A stretch of DNA of 64,000 nt from Dryococelus australis (Eukaryota > Arthropoda > Insecta > Phasmatodea > Phasmatidae), in NCBI GenBank assembly GCA_029891345.1, contig CM056993.1, forward strand, positions 223,829,924 to 223,893,923, given 5' to 3'. Positions within the stretch are counted from its first letter, which is position 1. Every line of letters begins with the position of its first letter. Positions 12,268 to 23,213 of the stretch are shown here, in pieces. The notes below the pieces were generated by a model. That model saw only the letters and a program-made list of their open reading frames with translations, did not search any database and had not been told where the DNA came from. The translations under genes and the position numbers were made by a program.

Positions 12268-12306
12268 CCTCGACTTTGCCGGTCCAAGGTTCGCCGCAGC
12301 CGCCAT
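12268..12306 (-). CDS. Candidate first coding exon (13 codons)
   Basis: On the minus strand an ATG at 12306-12304 opens MAAAANLGPAKSR and runs in phase 0 to a strong donor, AGG|GTGAGTA, at 12268/12267. The surrounding ~150 bp are GC-rich in an AT-rich setting. The phase matches the exon at 5626-5721, which also starts in phase 0 on the same strand, so the two could be joined by splicing. The catch is that this exon lies inside the 16-kb element. It could be a captured host fragment, an element exon, or chance. No function is assigned. Confidence 0.35.
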
Positions 12307-12565
12307 GTCACCTGTCACAGCGATTCTGTGGACCCACAATGTTTACGACCACCTGCTCGAGGACAGTGAGGCAGTTCCTGTACCCTAGCTATCCTTCTTT
12401 CTCTCTGTTAATTCCCATCGCAACATAATTTCCCTCCTGTTTGGAAGACTTTCCATATTTTCCTTTTCCCACTACCACTGTAAGAGATATACACATAACA
12501 ATTTCGCTGATGTTGGCCGGACTTCTCTGCATGGTGAGAGCACCACGCATGTAAAGATAAAGGGA

Positions 12566-12710
12566 GATGTTGAGGGCACATGAAGAGGGCCTTAATAAAT
12601 GGTTATACACACTGCTCTATGAACCTGGCAGTATGGTACAATTTTCAGCAGAGAGCGAAAAAGCATTGTAATGTCCATGTAGCACGAACCCCCTACACCG
12701 ACACAGGAAG
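12566..12710. repeat. Direct repeat, copy B
   Basis: This is the second copy of the 11163-11300 segment. The two copies bracket the GC-rich exon-like patch, so they could be the ends of a nested insertion, although no LTR-like termini were recognised. Confidence 0.7.
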
Positions 12711-13043
12711 TGACCGGTGAGCTCACCACAAAACACCACGACGAGAGAGTCAAGTGGAAGTGCTGACAAGAGCAGGTGCATCGGAGGAGCTTCCACAATG
12801 GGCCATCAACAAGAGGAGTTTGGTACAGTGAGTGTGCCGCCGTCGTGATTCGTATAGCCAGACACAGCCTCCGACAGCAAGTTCAGTTTGGGAACAGTAC
12901 AGTTAGATTGACTTCAGAAGGCATGGGTTAGTTATAAAATTTAATACTAAATTAAATATAAAATAGTTATAATATTTTTATATATTTCGATAGTTCTCTG
13001 TTGCAATTGACATTGCTGTTATTGATTAAATATAATTGTATTT

Positions 13044-13416
13044 ATGCCAGGACTGAGCAAAAACCCTTTTTCTGTATATGAATTACACACCTTCTGTAAT
13101 TATATATTAGTAACACCCTCAACCCAAAGGTCATGGTATAATTTGTATGAGATTACGTACAAATCAGTTAGTGGAATGAGTAGGGCTTTTCCATGCCCCA
13201 GACCCATAACAATACGAACTACATTTTTTGAATTGGGAGTTAGGTGTTTCAGAATATGAAGACATATTTAAACACATAAATGATGCATTCCTCAAAGACT
13301 ATCCTGGATATATACTGATAAAAATGCAAAAGGACATAATGAAAATGTTAACTAATGCAGAAGTTTTGAAGATAAGACGAATGTCCAAGTATTATTTATC
13401 TTGTACAACATTATAA
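13044..13416 (+). pseudogene. Unidentified coding remnant of the 16-kb element
   Basis: Overlapping open frames have protein-like composition, for example the stretches YEITYKSVSGMSRAFP and SEYEDIFKHINDAFLK. No family was recognised. The remnant ends just before the first of the paired promoters. It is broken. Confidence 0.35.
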
Positions 13417-13549
13417 TATTCACCAATGTTCGAACAAAATGTTTGGTTCACAGTGTAAAAGCAAGGTGTTAAGAGAATATATGTACCAACACCCATGGCA
13501 TGTTTAACTTTAACAATATCTGTTTGTTACATCATAGTGTGAGAAAAGG

Positions 13550-13585
13550 TATAAATACAGGAACATTTGCAACTCCTACATCAGT
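13550..13585 (+). promoter_or_regulatory. TATA plus TCAGT initiator, promoter 1
   Basis: TATAAAT at 13550 and TCAGT at 13581, with 33 bases from the first T of TATAAA to the A of the initiator, match the arthropod core-promoter arrangement. Confidence 0.55.
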
Positions 13586-14190
13586 TTACTTACATTACTG
13601 AAATAGAGAGGTTCAATCCAGCAAAGTTTTACGAGAGCATAATATGAGGATGTAGGAAAGTGTGCTTTAAGTGTAAAACCAATACGCCCTACCAAATACA
13701 GCTCTGCAATTGAGAAAAACATTGGATTTTCTCACAAACTAGTTCGAAATATACATATGAAGAACGGAGCTTTTGTGATGAAGATGACTGCCTTGTGTTC
13801 AACATGTGGACCAATACGGAACTGCCATGTACTCAAACTGAACTAAGTTTCAGAGTTCGACATGAAGAAATAACAAAGTATTCAGGATATAGACATATAA
13901 AGAATTAATAGATGAAGGAATTCTGTGATATTTCTACAATACAGACTAAAGCCTGCAATAATAAGCAAACATCACTCAAATCCAAGGAAGTAGTCGACAT
14001 CTAGTCACACCTCATGGAATGTGGAAATGTAAGGTATGGCTAAGCAACATATGTGCCTGCAAAATTGATTTAACAAAGATATCACTGGGAAAATACTACA
14101 ATTTAAGAGGGCGATACAACTATTCAGTGATGCACTACTGACTAAATGTTGGAACATTTGCAACTAATTTGAAAATTATGTAAATATATC

Positions 14191-14227
14191 TATATAAAGG
14201 AAGGATCATATATACTGGAATGTCAGT
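14191..14227 (+). promoter_or_regulatory. TATA plus TCAGT initiator, promoter 2
   Basis: TATATAAAGGAAGG at 14191 and TGTCAGT ending at 14227 have the same 32-base spacing as promoter 3. An ATG lies a few bases downstream, at about 14232. Confidence 0.6.
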
Positions 14228-14419
14228 TACGATGGAGAGATTAAGTCGACAGTAAACTACGCAATTAGTACTCCGGGATACAGGAGAGTATGGTTTCAAG
14301 AAGAAGATACACCATTACAGATTAAAATTTGAAATGGGGAAGAGCATTGGCATTTCTCCTTAATTAGTCTTACATGTACTTTATAAGTTTTCTATGTTTG
14401 TTATGGACAACAGTATGCT

Positions 14420-14653
14420 TTGTATAAGCTATGTCCTGACAATAAGTTACACTGCAGTGTAAATAAACTAGCATGTGAAGCTAAGCATCATGAAATTCAT
14501 ACCATGCAAGGAATTGAATACATAAGGCAAAAGGTATGCTGTTCTATTCCTACAGTGTGGAGCGAACAATGTGACAACAAGGAACATGTTATTCACATAG
14601 GTGACCAAGAATTAACATCTCCCTGTGGTATGTGGGAATACAAAGTTTTTTAA
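14420..14653 (+). pseudogene. Unidentified open frame of the 16-kb element
   Basis: A 77-codon frame with several Cys and His residues (for example KLHCSVNKLACEAKHHEIH) lies between promoters 2 and 3. The pattern is not a standard zinc finger and no family was recognised. Confidence 0.3.
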
Positions 14654-14705
14654 AACAAGAATGTGTAATTAGCCATTGAGAAGCAGTGACATCATGATTC
14701 GAACC

Positions 14706-14742
14706 TATATAAAAGGAAGGTATAAGGTAATAAACTGTCAGT
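14706..14742 (+). promoter_or_regulatory. TATA plus TCAGT initiator, promoter 3
   Basis: TATATAAAAGGAAGG at 14706 and TGTCAGT ending at 14742 are nearly identical in layout to promoter 2, so the two look like copies of one another. Confidence 0.6.
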
Positions 14743-15312
14743 CATTGTTAGTGTGTTCAAGCCTGCATATGTTTACAAAGTCCTGCAATTAGTATACAGA
14801 AGAGGATTCTTTAAACCTTTCGACAGAGTTTTACAAGTTCAAGCATGCAATGATATTGAACATTGGTGCTATACCTTCTATGCTAGTATGTGAGGTATTT
14901 CCATCCCGAGAGTGAGCTGCCATATACACTAGAATTCACCATGGAACCACTATTTGCTAGATGGAAACCTGCAATGGAGACATCCACAACTTTATTTTCG
15001 AACAAGGAAGTTTAGTATTTCGGTATATGTGCAACATTTATACATGTGAAGTAGCTAATTCAGAATAATGTTCACACCAAATGGCAAGTACTCGTTAATT
15101 GAACATGGTTTGTATGCTGAAAGATATTAACTACCATATTCACATGACAGATATTAATTTTAAATGTTCATATTGGCATGGCTATATGTTAAGATATAAT
15201 AGAAAATTAATTTTTTAATCTAGTTGAATTGAATGTATTAGTTCAAAAAGTCGTGGAAGTTTATGTAGTCCATACATGTTAGAGAAAAAATGTAATTTAA
15301 GACTGGTGGTGA

Positions 15313-15990
15313 AAATACTGTGACAACATTTTGTGAGGAAGAAGAGAGTTTGAAACAGGTTAGTTACACAGGAAATAACAGTAAACAATTTCAGTATTTC
15401 CAAGAATGTAACAATGGTATACATAATCTTGATTATGATCACAAGGAGTTTGGTTACTTATTGCTTATTGGGTGTGTCTCATCAAAGTGTTACGTACATC
15501 CAGCTGTGAAACTTGGAAAATTAAAGTTTAACCCACAGTGACTGTTCAATCTAAAATTGCAGAGGAGGTTTCCAATATTATAGACATTGTTTTCTAAGAA
15601 CTGCTCTCAGTTGAATATTAGATTGCATACTATCAACATGTTTTTTCACTGAGGAAACCATAATGTTATTGTAAAACCAGGGAAGTCTAATGTATACTAT
15701 TTGTTTTGGTTTAACAAGCTTTTGAAAGAGTTTATGGAGACCTGTGACAGTGTTTTTCATTTCCGGGTGGTTTACTTTCCGTTAGGGAAGAAAAAGTTCA
15801 CAAATTTATTCAATGTACTGACACAACAAAATGTCCCGTGTTCTACATGACTGCAACTACTCCTCTTATCGCCAGCATTGAAGTTGCTCACTCACAATAT
15901 GTTGAAACCTACCCAGATATACTTGAAAGTGTGGTTTTACAATCGCCTGACAAAAGATATTTGTATTCAAACTGATCCTCAGAGGAATAA
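15313..15990 (+). pseudogene. Unidentified coding remnant of the 16-kb element
   Basis: Several open stretches have protein-like composition, including 15320-15541 (with FGYLLLIGCVSSKCYVHP). No domain was recognised. The remnant is broken and is followed by a repetitive AT-rich tail (16080-16330) and an AATAAA-type signal near 16330. Confidence 0.3.
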
Positions 15991-16079
15991 GTCTGGACAT
16001 AAGAAACACTCCCTCCTTGAAAGTACTCTTTAATAACAGGATATAGATCCAATACTTAAAAAGTGTGTGAAAACAGTGT

Positions 16080-16340
16080 TTAGTGCGCTCACAAACAGCC
16101 AGTATTATATAACTTGGATAATATTTGGTATGTATGTTTTGAGAAATTCTGTATATACTTTGTGCAAAATTTTATATGACTGTTTTGAGACATTTTGTAT
16201 ATATGTTGTGTAACATTTGATATGTCCATTTTGTGACATTCTATATGTTGTGTACATTTTCAGACATACTGTATAATGTTCAGTTCTTATCAGTGTTTCA
16301 ATACATATTATTTGTATGTTTCTAATTTTGTAAATAAATC
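16080..16340. repeat. Degenerate ~55-bp AT-rich repeats
   Basis: There are several imperfect copies of a unit containing TTTTGAGACATTTTGTATAT followed by GTTGTGT. They sit just after a coding remnant, where a 3' untranslated region would lie. Confidence 0.5.
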
Positions 16341-17739
16341 TGTTTTAAAATTAATTGATTTGTGTGTTATTGTGTCTATAACATCTCCCTTTACAAAATG
16401 TGAAACACACTGCAAATATGACCTTTAGAAACAAAAAGTAGCAGTGTAAAAATTTAACTTCGGAATGAAAATGAGCTTATAAATTCAAGTATGTTGGGCA
16501 AAGGCTTTTAAAATAAAAGTCTCCATTCTCATCTCGCATGTTACATTGACGTGGTGGAGTTTTTGGGAACACAAGAGGTATAGGTTAGGTTTTCTGAATG
16601 GAAGGTTAGATGAATATTCACTGGGTTTGGGCGCCAGTGCAGAGCACGAGAATAAAGGGGGCCGTGAAGGCCGAGAGCCCATGTGGCCTCCCTTGGTGTC
16701 CCGACGTAAATCCTGCAGCAATCATTCTTGTTTCGATGATTTTGCAGTTCCAATGAGCTATAATTATCATGCCTAGTCTATTAGGGGCTGTAGGCCTCCC
16801 CTAAAACACCATTAATTATGTAGTGGGTTGTTTCGGCCACCCAACACAGCTAAATATTTGCCGTACATTTTAAGAGAAAATAATTTGCAAATTAAATGGT
16901 TATACCAACCAGTAAATAATTCGCATGCTCTATTCCTTGAATGTAGCACTTAATTTATGAACCCTCGTTTGAGGCACAGAATAAGTACATCTCCACTTTA
17001 TCTCGGAGAGCTCTTGAAAAGTACGAAAATAGCACAATGCCTAAATGATTCGTAAGTTTCAAAGTTAAGGTTCACCTGTGTACAAAATGGTCCAAACTAT
17101 GGGGTGGTGCATGCTCCGGGATAATGAAAGACTAAAAAGGTTCCATTACAAATAAATTTAACATGGCAGATACATTATCAATTCAAAAAGTTGAAGTCCA
17201 AGGAGCGGGCACTCACGTACGATCAGCCCCTCTGGATATGATGCCGCTACAGAAAAACGTTAGCATGGGAGCCGGCCATCCTGGTGCAAGCTTCCCCCAT
17301 TATGTCAAATGTCCCATTATTCGGGAATAAAATATTATACGAAGTGTAAATGGGAGTGACAATGATACCAGAATTATTAAACAATACGTAATGCATTAGA
17401 AGTTAGATAATAAAAACATTCAAGGAGAAAATAAAACATTACAATAGCCAATTTTTGGTTAATATGTAACTTGTCCTTGTGCCTCACCCTTGACCTATAA
17501 ATGTACATATTTCGCACAGTGCGTGTCCCCCTTGTATAGTATCCCCCTCGCCACATTCATTTGTGTGACTTTCATATGAATAATAATTTATGTTAAATTA
17601 CTCTGCATTACATAAAACACTATAAGAAGAAATAAGTATGGTTTAGCATGCTTTTTGTAAGTATATGGACAAAGTCTGTGGACGTACTATGGCCTGCGGC
17701 CTCTGTCACCTGACTCTGCTAGCCAGTCTTTAGGTTATG
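16341..17739. other. Interior of the 16-kb element, no gene recognised
   Basis: A GC-richer patch at 16540-16830 has open frames on both strands, none with a known motif. The rest is AT-rich. Confidence 0.4.
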
Positions 17740-18318
17740 CTAAGGTGGCAAGTACAGTTTCTTACTTGCTCCTCTACTGTAATGTCTTGAGTTACCTTTG
17801 AAAGAATCTACATGCTCTTTCACAGCTTTCTGTATATGTTGAAGTTTTTTACTATGTACGTGGTTGTACTTCCCATGCTTATCTTTTGGTGCCGCACCCA
17901 AAGCCTTTCCTGACTTCTGTAAGGTTTGTACTCCTCGTGTTTTGATACCATGAATGGAAACAAATGCTTTAGAACAAACAGGTACCTCTATTATTTTTTC
18001 ACCATCTGATACACACACTTTGTAGGTATAACCATTGTTATGGAAGTTTGTATGATTCACATCATGTCTAGCTCTACATTGTTTTACCTGATTAATAGAC
18101 ATCATACCAAATAAGTACAAATTATGTTCACCATATATCTTAATTTTACTAAACTGTTTGATTTTTAGCAGTCTCTGTCCGGGAGAAATATTATCAAAGC
18201 ACTTTAAACTCTTACATTTGCATTCCAGGACAGTATCATGAGATGATAGATGTATTTTCACCATAACATCAATCATGCGACCATATTTGATCCTTTTTGA
18301 AGAATTACCTGTGAGCAC
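17740..18318 (-). CDS. N-terminal part of an arthropod multicopy, transposon-associated protein
   Basis: The frame has 192 codons and runs a little upstream of its first ATG. The order of motifs matches a family I remember as present in many near-identical copies in insect genomes: a CKCKSLKCF cysteine segment near residues 34-42, a middle segment ending in VPVCSKAFVSIHGI, and a C-terminal segment with KRGK-like KHGKYNH and HYSRGASKKLYL. The family usually continues with a longer conserved second half, absent here, so this is a partial copy. Function is unknown and no domain name is offered. It is the longest intact frame inside the 16-kb element and runs opposite to the polymerase remnant. 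Confidence 0.55.
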   Translation of the reverse strand: MLTGNSSKRIKYGRMIDVMVKIHLSSHDTVLECKCKSLKCFDNISPGQRLLKIKQFSKIKIYGEHNLYLFGMMSINQVKQCRARHDVNHTNFHNNGYTYKVCVSDGEKIIEVPVCSKAFVSIHGIKTRGVQTLQKSGKALGAAPKDKHGKYNHVHSKKLQHIQKAVKEHVDSFKGNSRHYSRGASKKLYLPP

Positions 18319-18433
18319 AATGTTTGGAACATCTTCCGTTTCACTTTCTTCACCTTCTATGGTTACACTTTTCTCATCAAGTCACAGCAACACATTATTT
18401 ACACACTTTGACTGACAGCTGATATGTAGTGTT

Positions 18434-18610
18434 GTAACAACATAAACAAACACAACAGAAGTGACCATAGATATGAAAACAGGTTAATTAGCACTTGGTA
18501 ACTGTGAAACACAAACAATGATGCCAGAAATGGCCATAGATATTAAAACAGGTTAGTTAACATTTGGCAGTGAAACAGTTTAAACAAAGATACCAGAAAA
18601 TCACCATATA
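18434..18610. repeat. ~85-bp tandem duplication
   Basis: Two clear copies and one partial copy share AGATAT(G/T)AAAACAGGTTA and GATRCCAGAAAT-type blocks. Confidence 0.65.
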
Positions 18611-18879
18611 TATTATTTAAACAGACAAGGTAAACCTTGGCATTGACAACCAGAATTTTTCTCCTGTAAGATTTGATAACAAGCGACCGATATATTGTAA
18701 ATTTCTGTTATGCATTGACAATTATTGTTTTTGCTATGAAACACCGCTGGTAAATTCTACACACTCTCTGCTTTGCATTGCTACTTTTAACTCATTTTAG
18801 GCGAAACAGTGTCATTCATCATTTTTGCAATGGGCTCTTCAAATATAAACAAACAAGTAAAAAATATAAATATGTGTAA

Positions 18880-19165
18880 AACCCTTGTTAATGTTTCCTG
18901 TTTATCAATAGCAATCGACGTCCCCTAGTGAGGTGGGGCACTCTAGGGCATTAAAGAAAACACAACTCACTATAACCAATACAACTGTCAACACAACATG
19001 TAATTACCCTCATAGTATGATAGATTAAAGTTTCCTGTGTATCAATGGCAATTGACGTCCCCTACTGGTATGATGCACTTTAGTGCATGGAGGGAACAAG
19101 TCATTATTATACAAACAAGTAAAACTGTAAAAACACAACACACAATCAATTTCCCTCTCATTATT
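18880..19165. repeat. ~130-bp direct duplication upstream of the polymerase remnant
   Basis: Copies near 18892 and 19030 share TTTCCTGTNTATCAATNGCA, GACGTCCCCTA and CACAACNCAC blocks. The GACGTCCCCTA core is palindromic around GACGTC. Confidence 0.7.
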
Positions 19166-19399
19166 ATTTATTCCGTGCACAAAACTTGCGTACACAGCAC
19201 TTACGTTAACATAACACACGAGCTATTTATTAACACAATACTACAATAAAATATGACATGAAAACTGCACTTCCAAATGTAAACAAACATGACGTGGCAT
19301 GAGGACACTATAGCACACGCGTGACGAATGCAATGTCGCACAAAAATAATATTAAAAAAGGCAATTTAAAAAATAACAATAACATTACACTTCGCTGCA

Positions 19400-19905
19400 T
19401 TGATGCACTACATGAGTACGAAGTTCCCTCCACCAGTCTTGCACCTCTTATATTGTGACACCGATTCTTTGATATATTCTATTGCTTGCGATGATGTTTA
19501 TAAAATAATTGCCCCAGATTTAAAAGTGTGGTTTGATACATCTAATAACATGTCCGATAATCCACAAGAATTCTCCCACAAGAACAAAGGACATACCGGA
19601 GTTATGAGGGACGAATGAGCCAGCCGCATTGTCACACACTTTGTAGGTTTATGTCCCAAGCATTACGCATACATTATTGTGAATGAGCAGTGTATACATA
19701 ATGCGAAGGGTGTAAAATCTAAGGTGTTGCAAAAATTCCATTATATGGATTATCGTGATTACCTCGATCGTTGCACCAGGGTTTTGGGAACCAAATATCA
19801 GTTTCATTCACATAGTCATAAAGACTATACTGAATGTGTGACCAAAGTGGTATTATCGGGGTTAGATGATAAGCGCTTCATTGAGCCGGATGGAGTATAA
19901 ACTTT
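19400..19905 (+). pseudogene. Type B DNA polymerase remnant (Polinton-like), C-terminal part
   Basis: The stretch carries the polymerase C motif as LLYCDTDSLIY, followed by the segment DDVYKIIAPD and then, downstream, NAKGVKSKVLQKF. This order is typical of the C-terminal palm and thumb region of protein-primed family B polymerases carried by Polintons and their viral relatives. The palm, thumb and terminal-protein parts expected upstream were not found in the window. It is treated as a broken fossil gene that once served replication of the element. Confidence 0.75.
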
Positions 19906-20659
19906 ACCCTGGGGGCACTACAGAATCCCTACTAAAAATTTTTCACAACTCTGTACTCACTACCACAATAAATAAAGCCATGCCACCTACAAGCCGCAAC
20001 CCAACTGCTAGACTGCCATACCAACGATGAATATTACCGCCAGTAGCCCACACCACGACTAGCTGCAACACCACCTGCTGCTTATGTACTCCTCATCGCC
20101 TTCGAAGAGAGGACCCCTTCCGCTCGATACGACATTCCAAACTGCTTTGAACTCTCAGCATGCTTTTGTTTGCCTGACCAGTCAACAACTGCCTGTCTTC
20201 AAGAACAACTTCAACAACTGCCTACTTCATCATTAACATAGAACCTGTATCTTCTACATTACCCATGTGGTCCTGTATACCTTACTACCAAAGTTCTTCA
20301 TCACCATTAATATCGAACTAAGAAACGGTCTCCGCTACATTAACCCCTGTGGTTCTATATATCTTCACAGCATAGGAGCACATAACATCTTGAAAACCAT
20401 TACAATCAACGAATATAAGACGTCTCTACATTTACAGTTTTACAGTGTTAAAAAATCAACCCTGGATTCCCCTACAAATATTGGAGTGCGTGTGGGTCAT
20501 AGTTGGTGTGTGCTTGTCAATAAAATGAAGGTAAAATTTTACCCGAATGTGACCATTTGACGCCCTATAAGAGTGCCCATGTAAATATTTTAAGATTAGT
20601 TTTTAAAAGGGACAGCCTTTAGTGCGATGGTGTGAATACTTAGTTATGTTTTTTTGTAC
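19906..20659 (+). other. Region downstream of the polymerase remnant
   Basis: It contains a 97-codon open frame (20267-20560) without a recognised motif. The sequence is GC-richer from 19970 to 20250 and then returns to AT-rich. Confidence 0.35.
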
Positions 20660-20800
20660 ATAATTGTTTTAAAAATTGCTTATGTTCGAAAAGAAATATG
20701 TTTAAAAATTGACAAAGTTTGAAAAGAAATGTGTTTTAAAAATTGCAATGTTTGAAAAGAAATGTGTTCTAAAAATTGCTAATGTTTGAAAAGAAGTGTT
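20660..20800. repeat. ~40-bp tandem repeat, four copies
   Basis: Copies of AAAAATTGC plus ATGTTTGAAAAGAAATGTG vary by a few bases. It lies about 0.8 kb after the polymerase remnant. Confidence 0.7.
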
Positions 20801-21039
20801 TTTGTTTTGTAAATAACAATTTTTTTTGTTCATAAGGATTTAGAAAAAAAAAACAAAGATCTAAGAAAATAAAATTCAACAGTAATGGGATTTATGTGTT
20901 TTGTTATTTATTTAATATTGCTGTGTCATTTAGGTGCAATATATTGTGTTCTTAAATGTGAATGAATGGTGATTATGTGAATCAGAAGATAATCAAATGA
21001 AAAATGGAGCGCTTGGTTATTTTTTAACTACATTATACA

Positions 21040-21240
21040 ACAGTATCATGATTAAGTGAAGAGATTTGGACGGCTTGAGAGGTCTTGAGAGCCGATGAGG
21101 GTGATTGAGAATGTAGCAGCCCTGAAATAAAAGGGCGGGAGAAGCCCAAGAAGACCTATGAACAGGTAAAAAAAATTTTGCGACCCGGCTGGAGATTGAA
21201 CCAGGATCGCCTTGGTGAGGCGAACAGGCCTCCCACACTT
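21040..21240 (-). repeat. tRNA-headed SINE inserted in the 16-kb element
   Basis: The minus-strand head has the B box GATCCTGGTTCAATCTCC (about 21191-21208) with GGCCTGTTCGCCTCACC upstream. The body carries CACCCTCATCGGCTCTCAAG, shared with the SINE at 606-850. Its position inside the element shows that the SINE came later. Confidence 0.7.
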
Positions 21241-21769
21241 AAATAAATGTTACATACAAGACTGAATTTATCTGTTTTTTATACGAATATATTGATATAT
21301 TCAATGTAAACTTTCGTTGAATTGATAAGAAAATGATAAAGTTTTTTTTTTTGGTGGAAAATATGTTGGACAGCAGTGGTTGTGAGAGAAATACAGTTAG
21401 AGGAAGACAACTGGGTTTAAAATTTAACAACCTCTCCCGGGACAGCGAGACTAAAAAAATTCTAGCTTGACGGACTTCGATCTGCAACACCAGGTGATGA
21501 GGTGCAGTGACTTTAAACTAAATTATCATGAAACACTTTCCAAGAAAAGGAAGATGTTTTTATAAGGGAACACGACATATTTTAACAGGGTAAAACACAT
21601 AATATTATCAATAACTTGACACATCGGATGTTTTCCATTTATAAACTTATAAAATAAAATTTGCTGCGGCTGTGAGTCAACATAAGGATTTCAGCTGCTA
21701 CATCCAGAATTTGGTATCACACAAGATTCGAAGACCTAAAGACATTTAATTTACACATTTGGTTATCCT

Positions 21770-23209
21770 ATACCTGAGAGCCAATGAGGGTGAAACGTAC
21801 TTTTCGATTTTACTAAAGAGTTTTTATGTCACCTATATTGCTGGGGTGGTAAAGTCATTATTCCGTGTTTAATTTATATTCTGTACTTCAAGCACTGTGT
21901 TTTGTAAGACATAGAGTATTTGTTTGACATATATTGATAGTATATTGATATAAATTTTGTACGTGTGTGTTTTTCGGATTCTTTTTACTAAGTCATTTCA
22001 TTCCTAAGTTTTCATGATATCCAGATTCTTTGGCTGCAACATACCTTTTTGTTTGGTCAATATTTAATTAATTCGTTGCATTTGGGTTGTATGTATAATT
22101 GTATTAAATCGTTCCTTGATTCTTCTGGGCATTTTGTTCCTGTGTTTAAATGAATGTCTATGAGCGTGGTTCATTCGTTTCGAGTTGTTACGTGCATGTT
22201 GTAGGACTTAGTGAATTTCTTTGTCATATATTGGTAGGGAAATAACTTTGAAAGCCCTTGATATTTTGAATTTGTGGTCCATTCGTTGTGTGTGTCGTAC
22301 ACACGCTAAATAATTTTTATTGATTTGTGAAGTGGTTCAATATATGTTTAGTCTTAACTCGTTCCTTTTGTGTAAGTTCATGAGTGAAGGTGGTTGGGTT
22401 CCGATAGTACGAATATTTCATTCTGGTTAGCTACTCATTCCTTATGTGTGTTTTATTGTTTTGTAATAAAATATGTTGTTTGTAACATGTCGCCGTTAAA
22501 TATATTGGAATGTATTTCATTTCGCCGAAATACATTCTATAGTATACTTCATTATTCATTAATATTCTCGAATTCAGCCGCTGCACATAATAGAGTATAC
22601 TATCTGACATCGCCTAAGGCAGGAGTGTCTTGGTGCCCTGACACCCCCTCCACCACCTCAGTCGACTGCCAGATGGCAAACGGGAAGTAACTCCTATGCC
22701 CTGCTCCCGACAACACCTTCCCCCCCTCAATACTATATTTAACCCATAAAAATTATAACACAATACATAATACAATACATAACCTGCAGATACACCTCCC
22801 CACCTCATCCGACCACCAGACATCCAAGAGTGAATATCGATGCTGCTACTGCTGATCTCCAAAAATTAATAAATACTCATCACTATTATGACACTCTTGC
22901 ACATACATACCAAATATAAAATGACTCAAATTTTTTTAATTTAATTTTTTATGATTATTTAGTTAATTAATTTAATCAGATTTATTTCATCGGATTAAAA
23001 TCATTTCAACCTTAATCCGATCATTTGTTCATTAATCCGATCGTTTGATCGGATTAAGTAAGTGGATTAATCAAACCGATAATCCAATCAATTAAATCGA
23101 TTATCTAATTAATCAAAAGTGGCCCGACAGTTGTGTGCCTTTGTGGTAGGTAAAAGTTGAGTACATGCGCAGAAGATGAATAAGCGGTCTACCTCATATT
23201 TAGTCTATG
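21770..23209. repeat. Right terminal inverted repeat of the 16-kb element
   Basis: This is the mirror copy of 7061-8690. The outer end reads TTTAGTCTATG at 23209. The AT-rich TTAATCCGATC segment and the GC-rich CACCACCTCAGTCGACTG segment are both present. Confidence 0.75.
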
Positions 23210-23213
23210 GTTG

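Larger units (their letters stand above)
7061..23209. mobile_element. Polinton/Maverick-like fossil element, broken
   Basis: The ends are inverted copies beginning CATAGACTAAATATGAGG at 7061 and mirrored at 23209. The terminal repeats are about 1.6 kb (7061-8690) and 1.4 kb (21770-23209). Flanking octamers GTTGAAAT (7053-7060) and GTTGTAAT (23210-23217) match at 7 of 8 positions and suggest a target duplication; Polintons usually make 6 bp, so this is a discrepancy. The family call rests on a type B DNA polymerase remnant at 19400-19905, a size near 16 kb and the long terminal repeats. Capsid, ATPase, protease and integrase parts were not identified. The arms have diverged visibly and the coding parts carry many breaks, so the copy is old and non-functional. 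A SINE has inserted near the right arm. Confidence 0.65.

Noticed and set aside
11163-12710. LTR pair bracketing a 1.3-kb insert
   Set aside because: The direct repeats lack TG...CA ends, no primer-binding site or reverse transcriptase is seen, and the copies are only about 140 bp.
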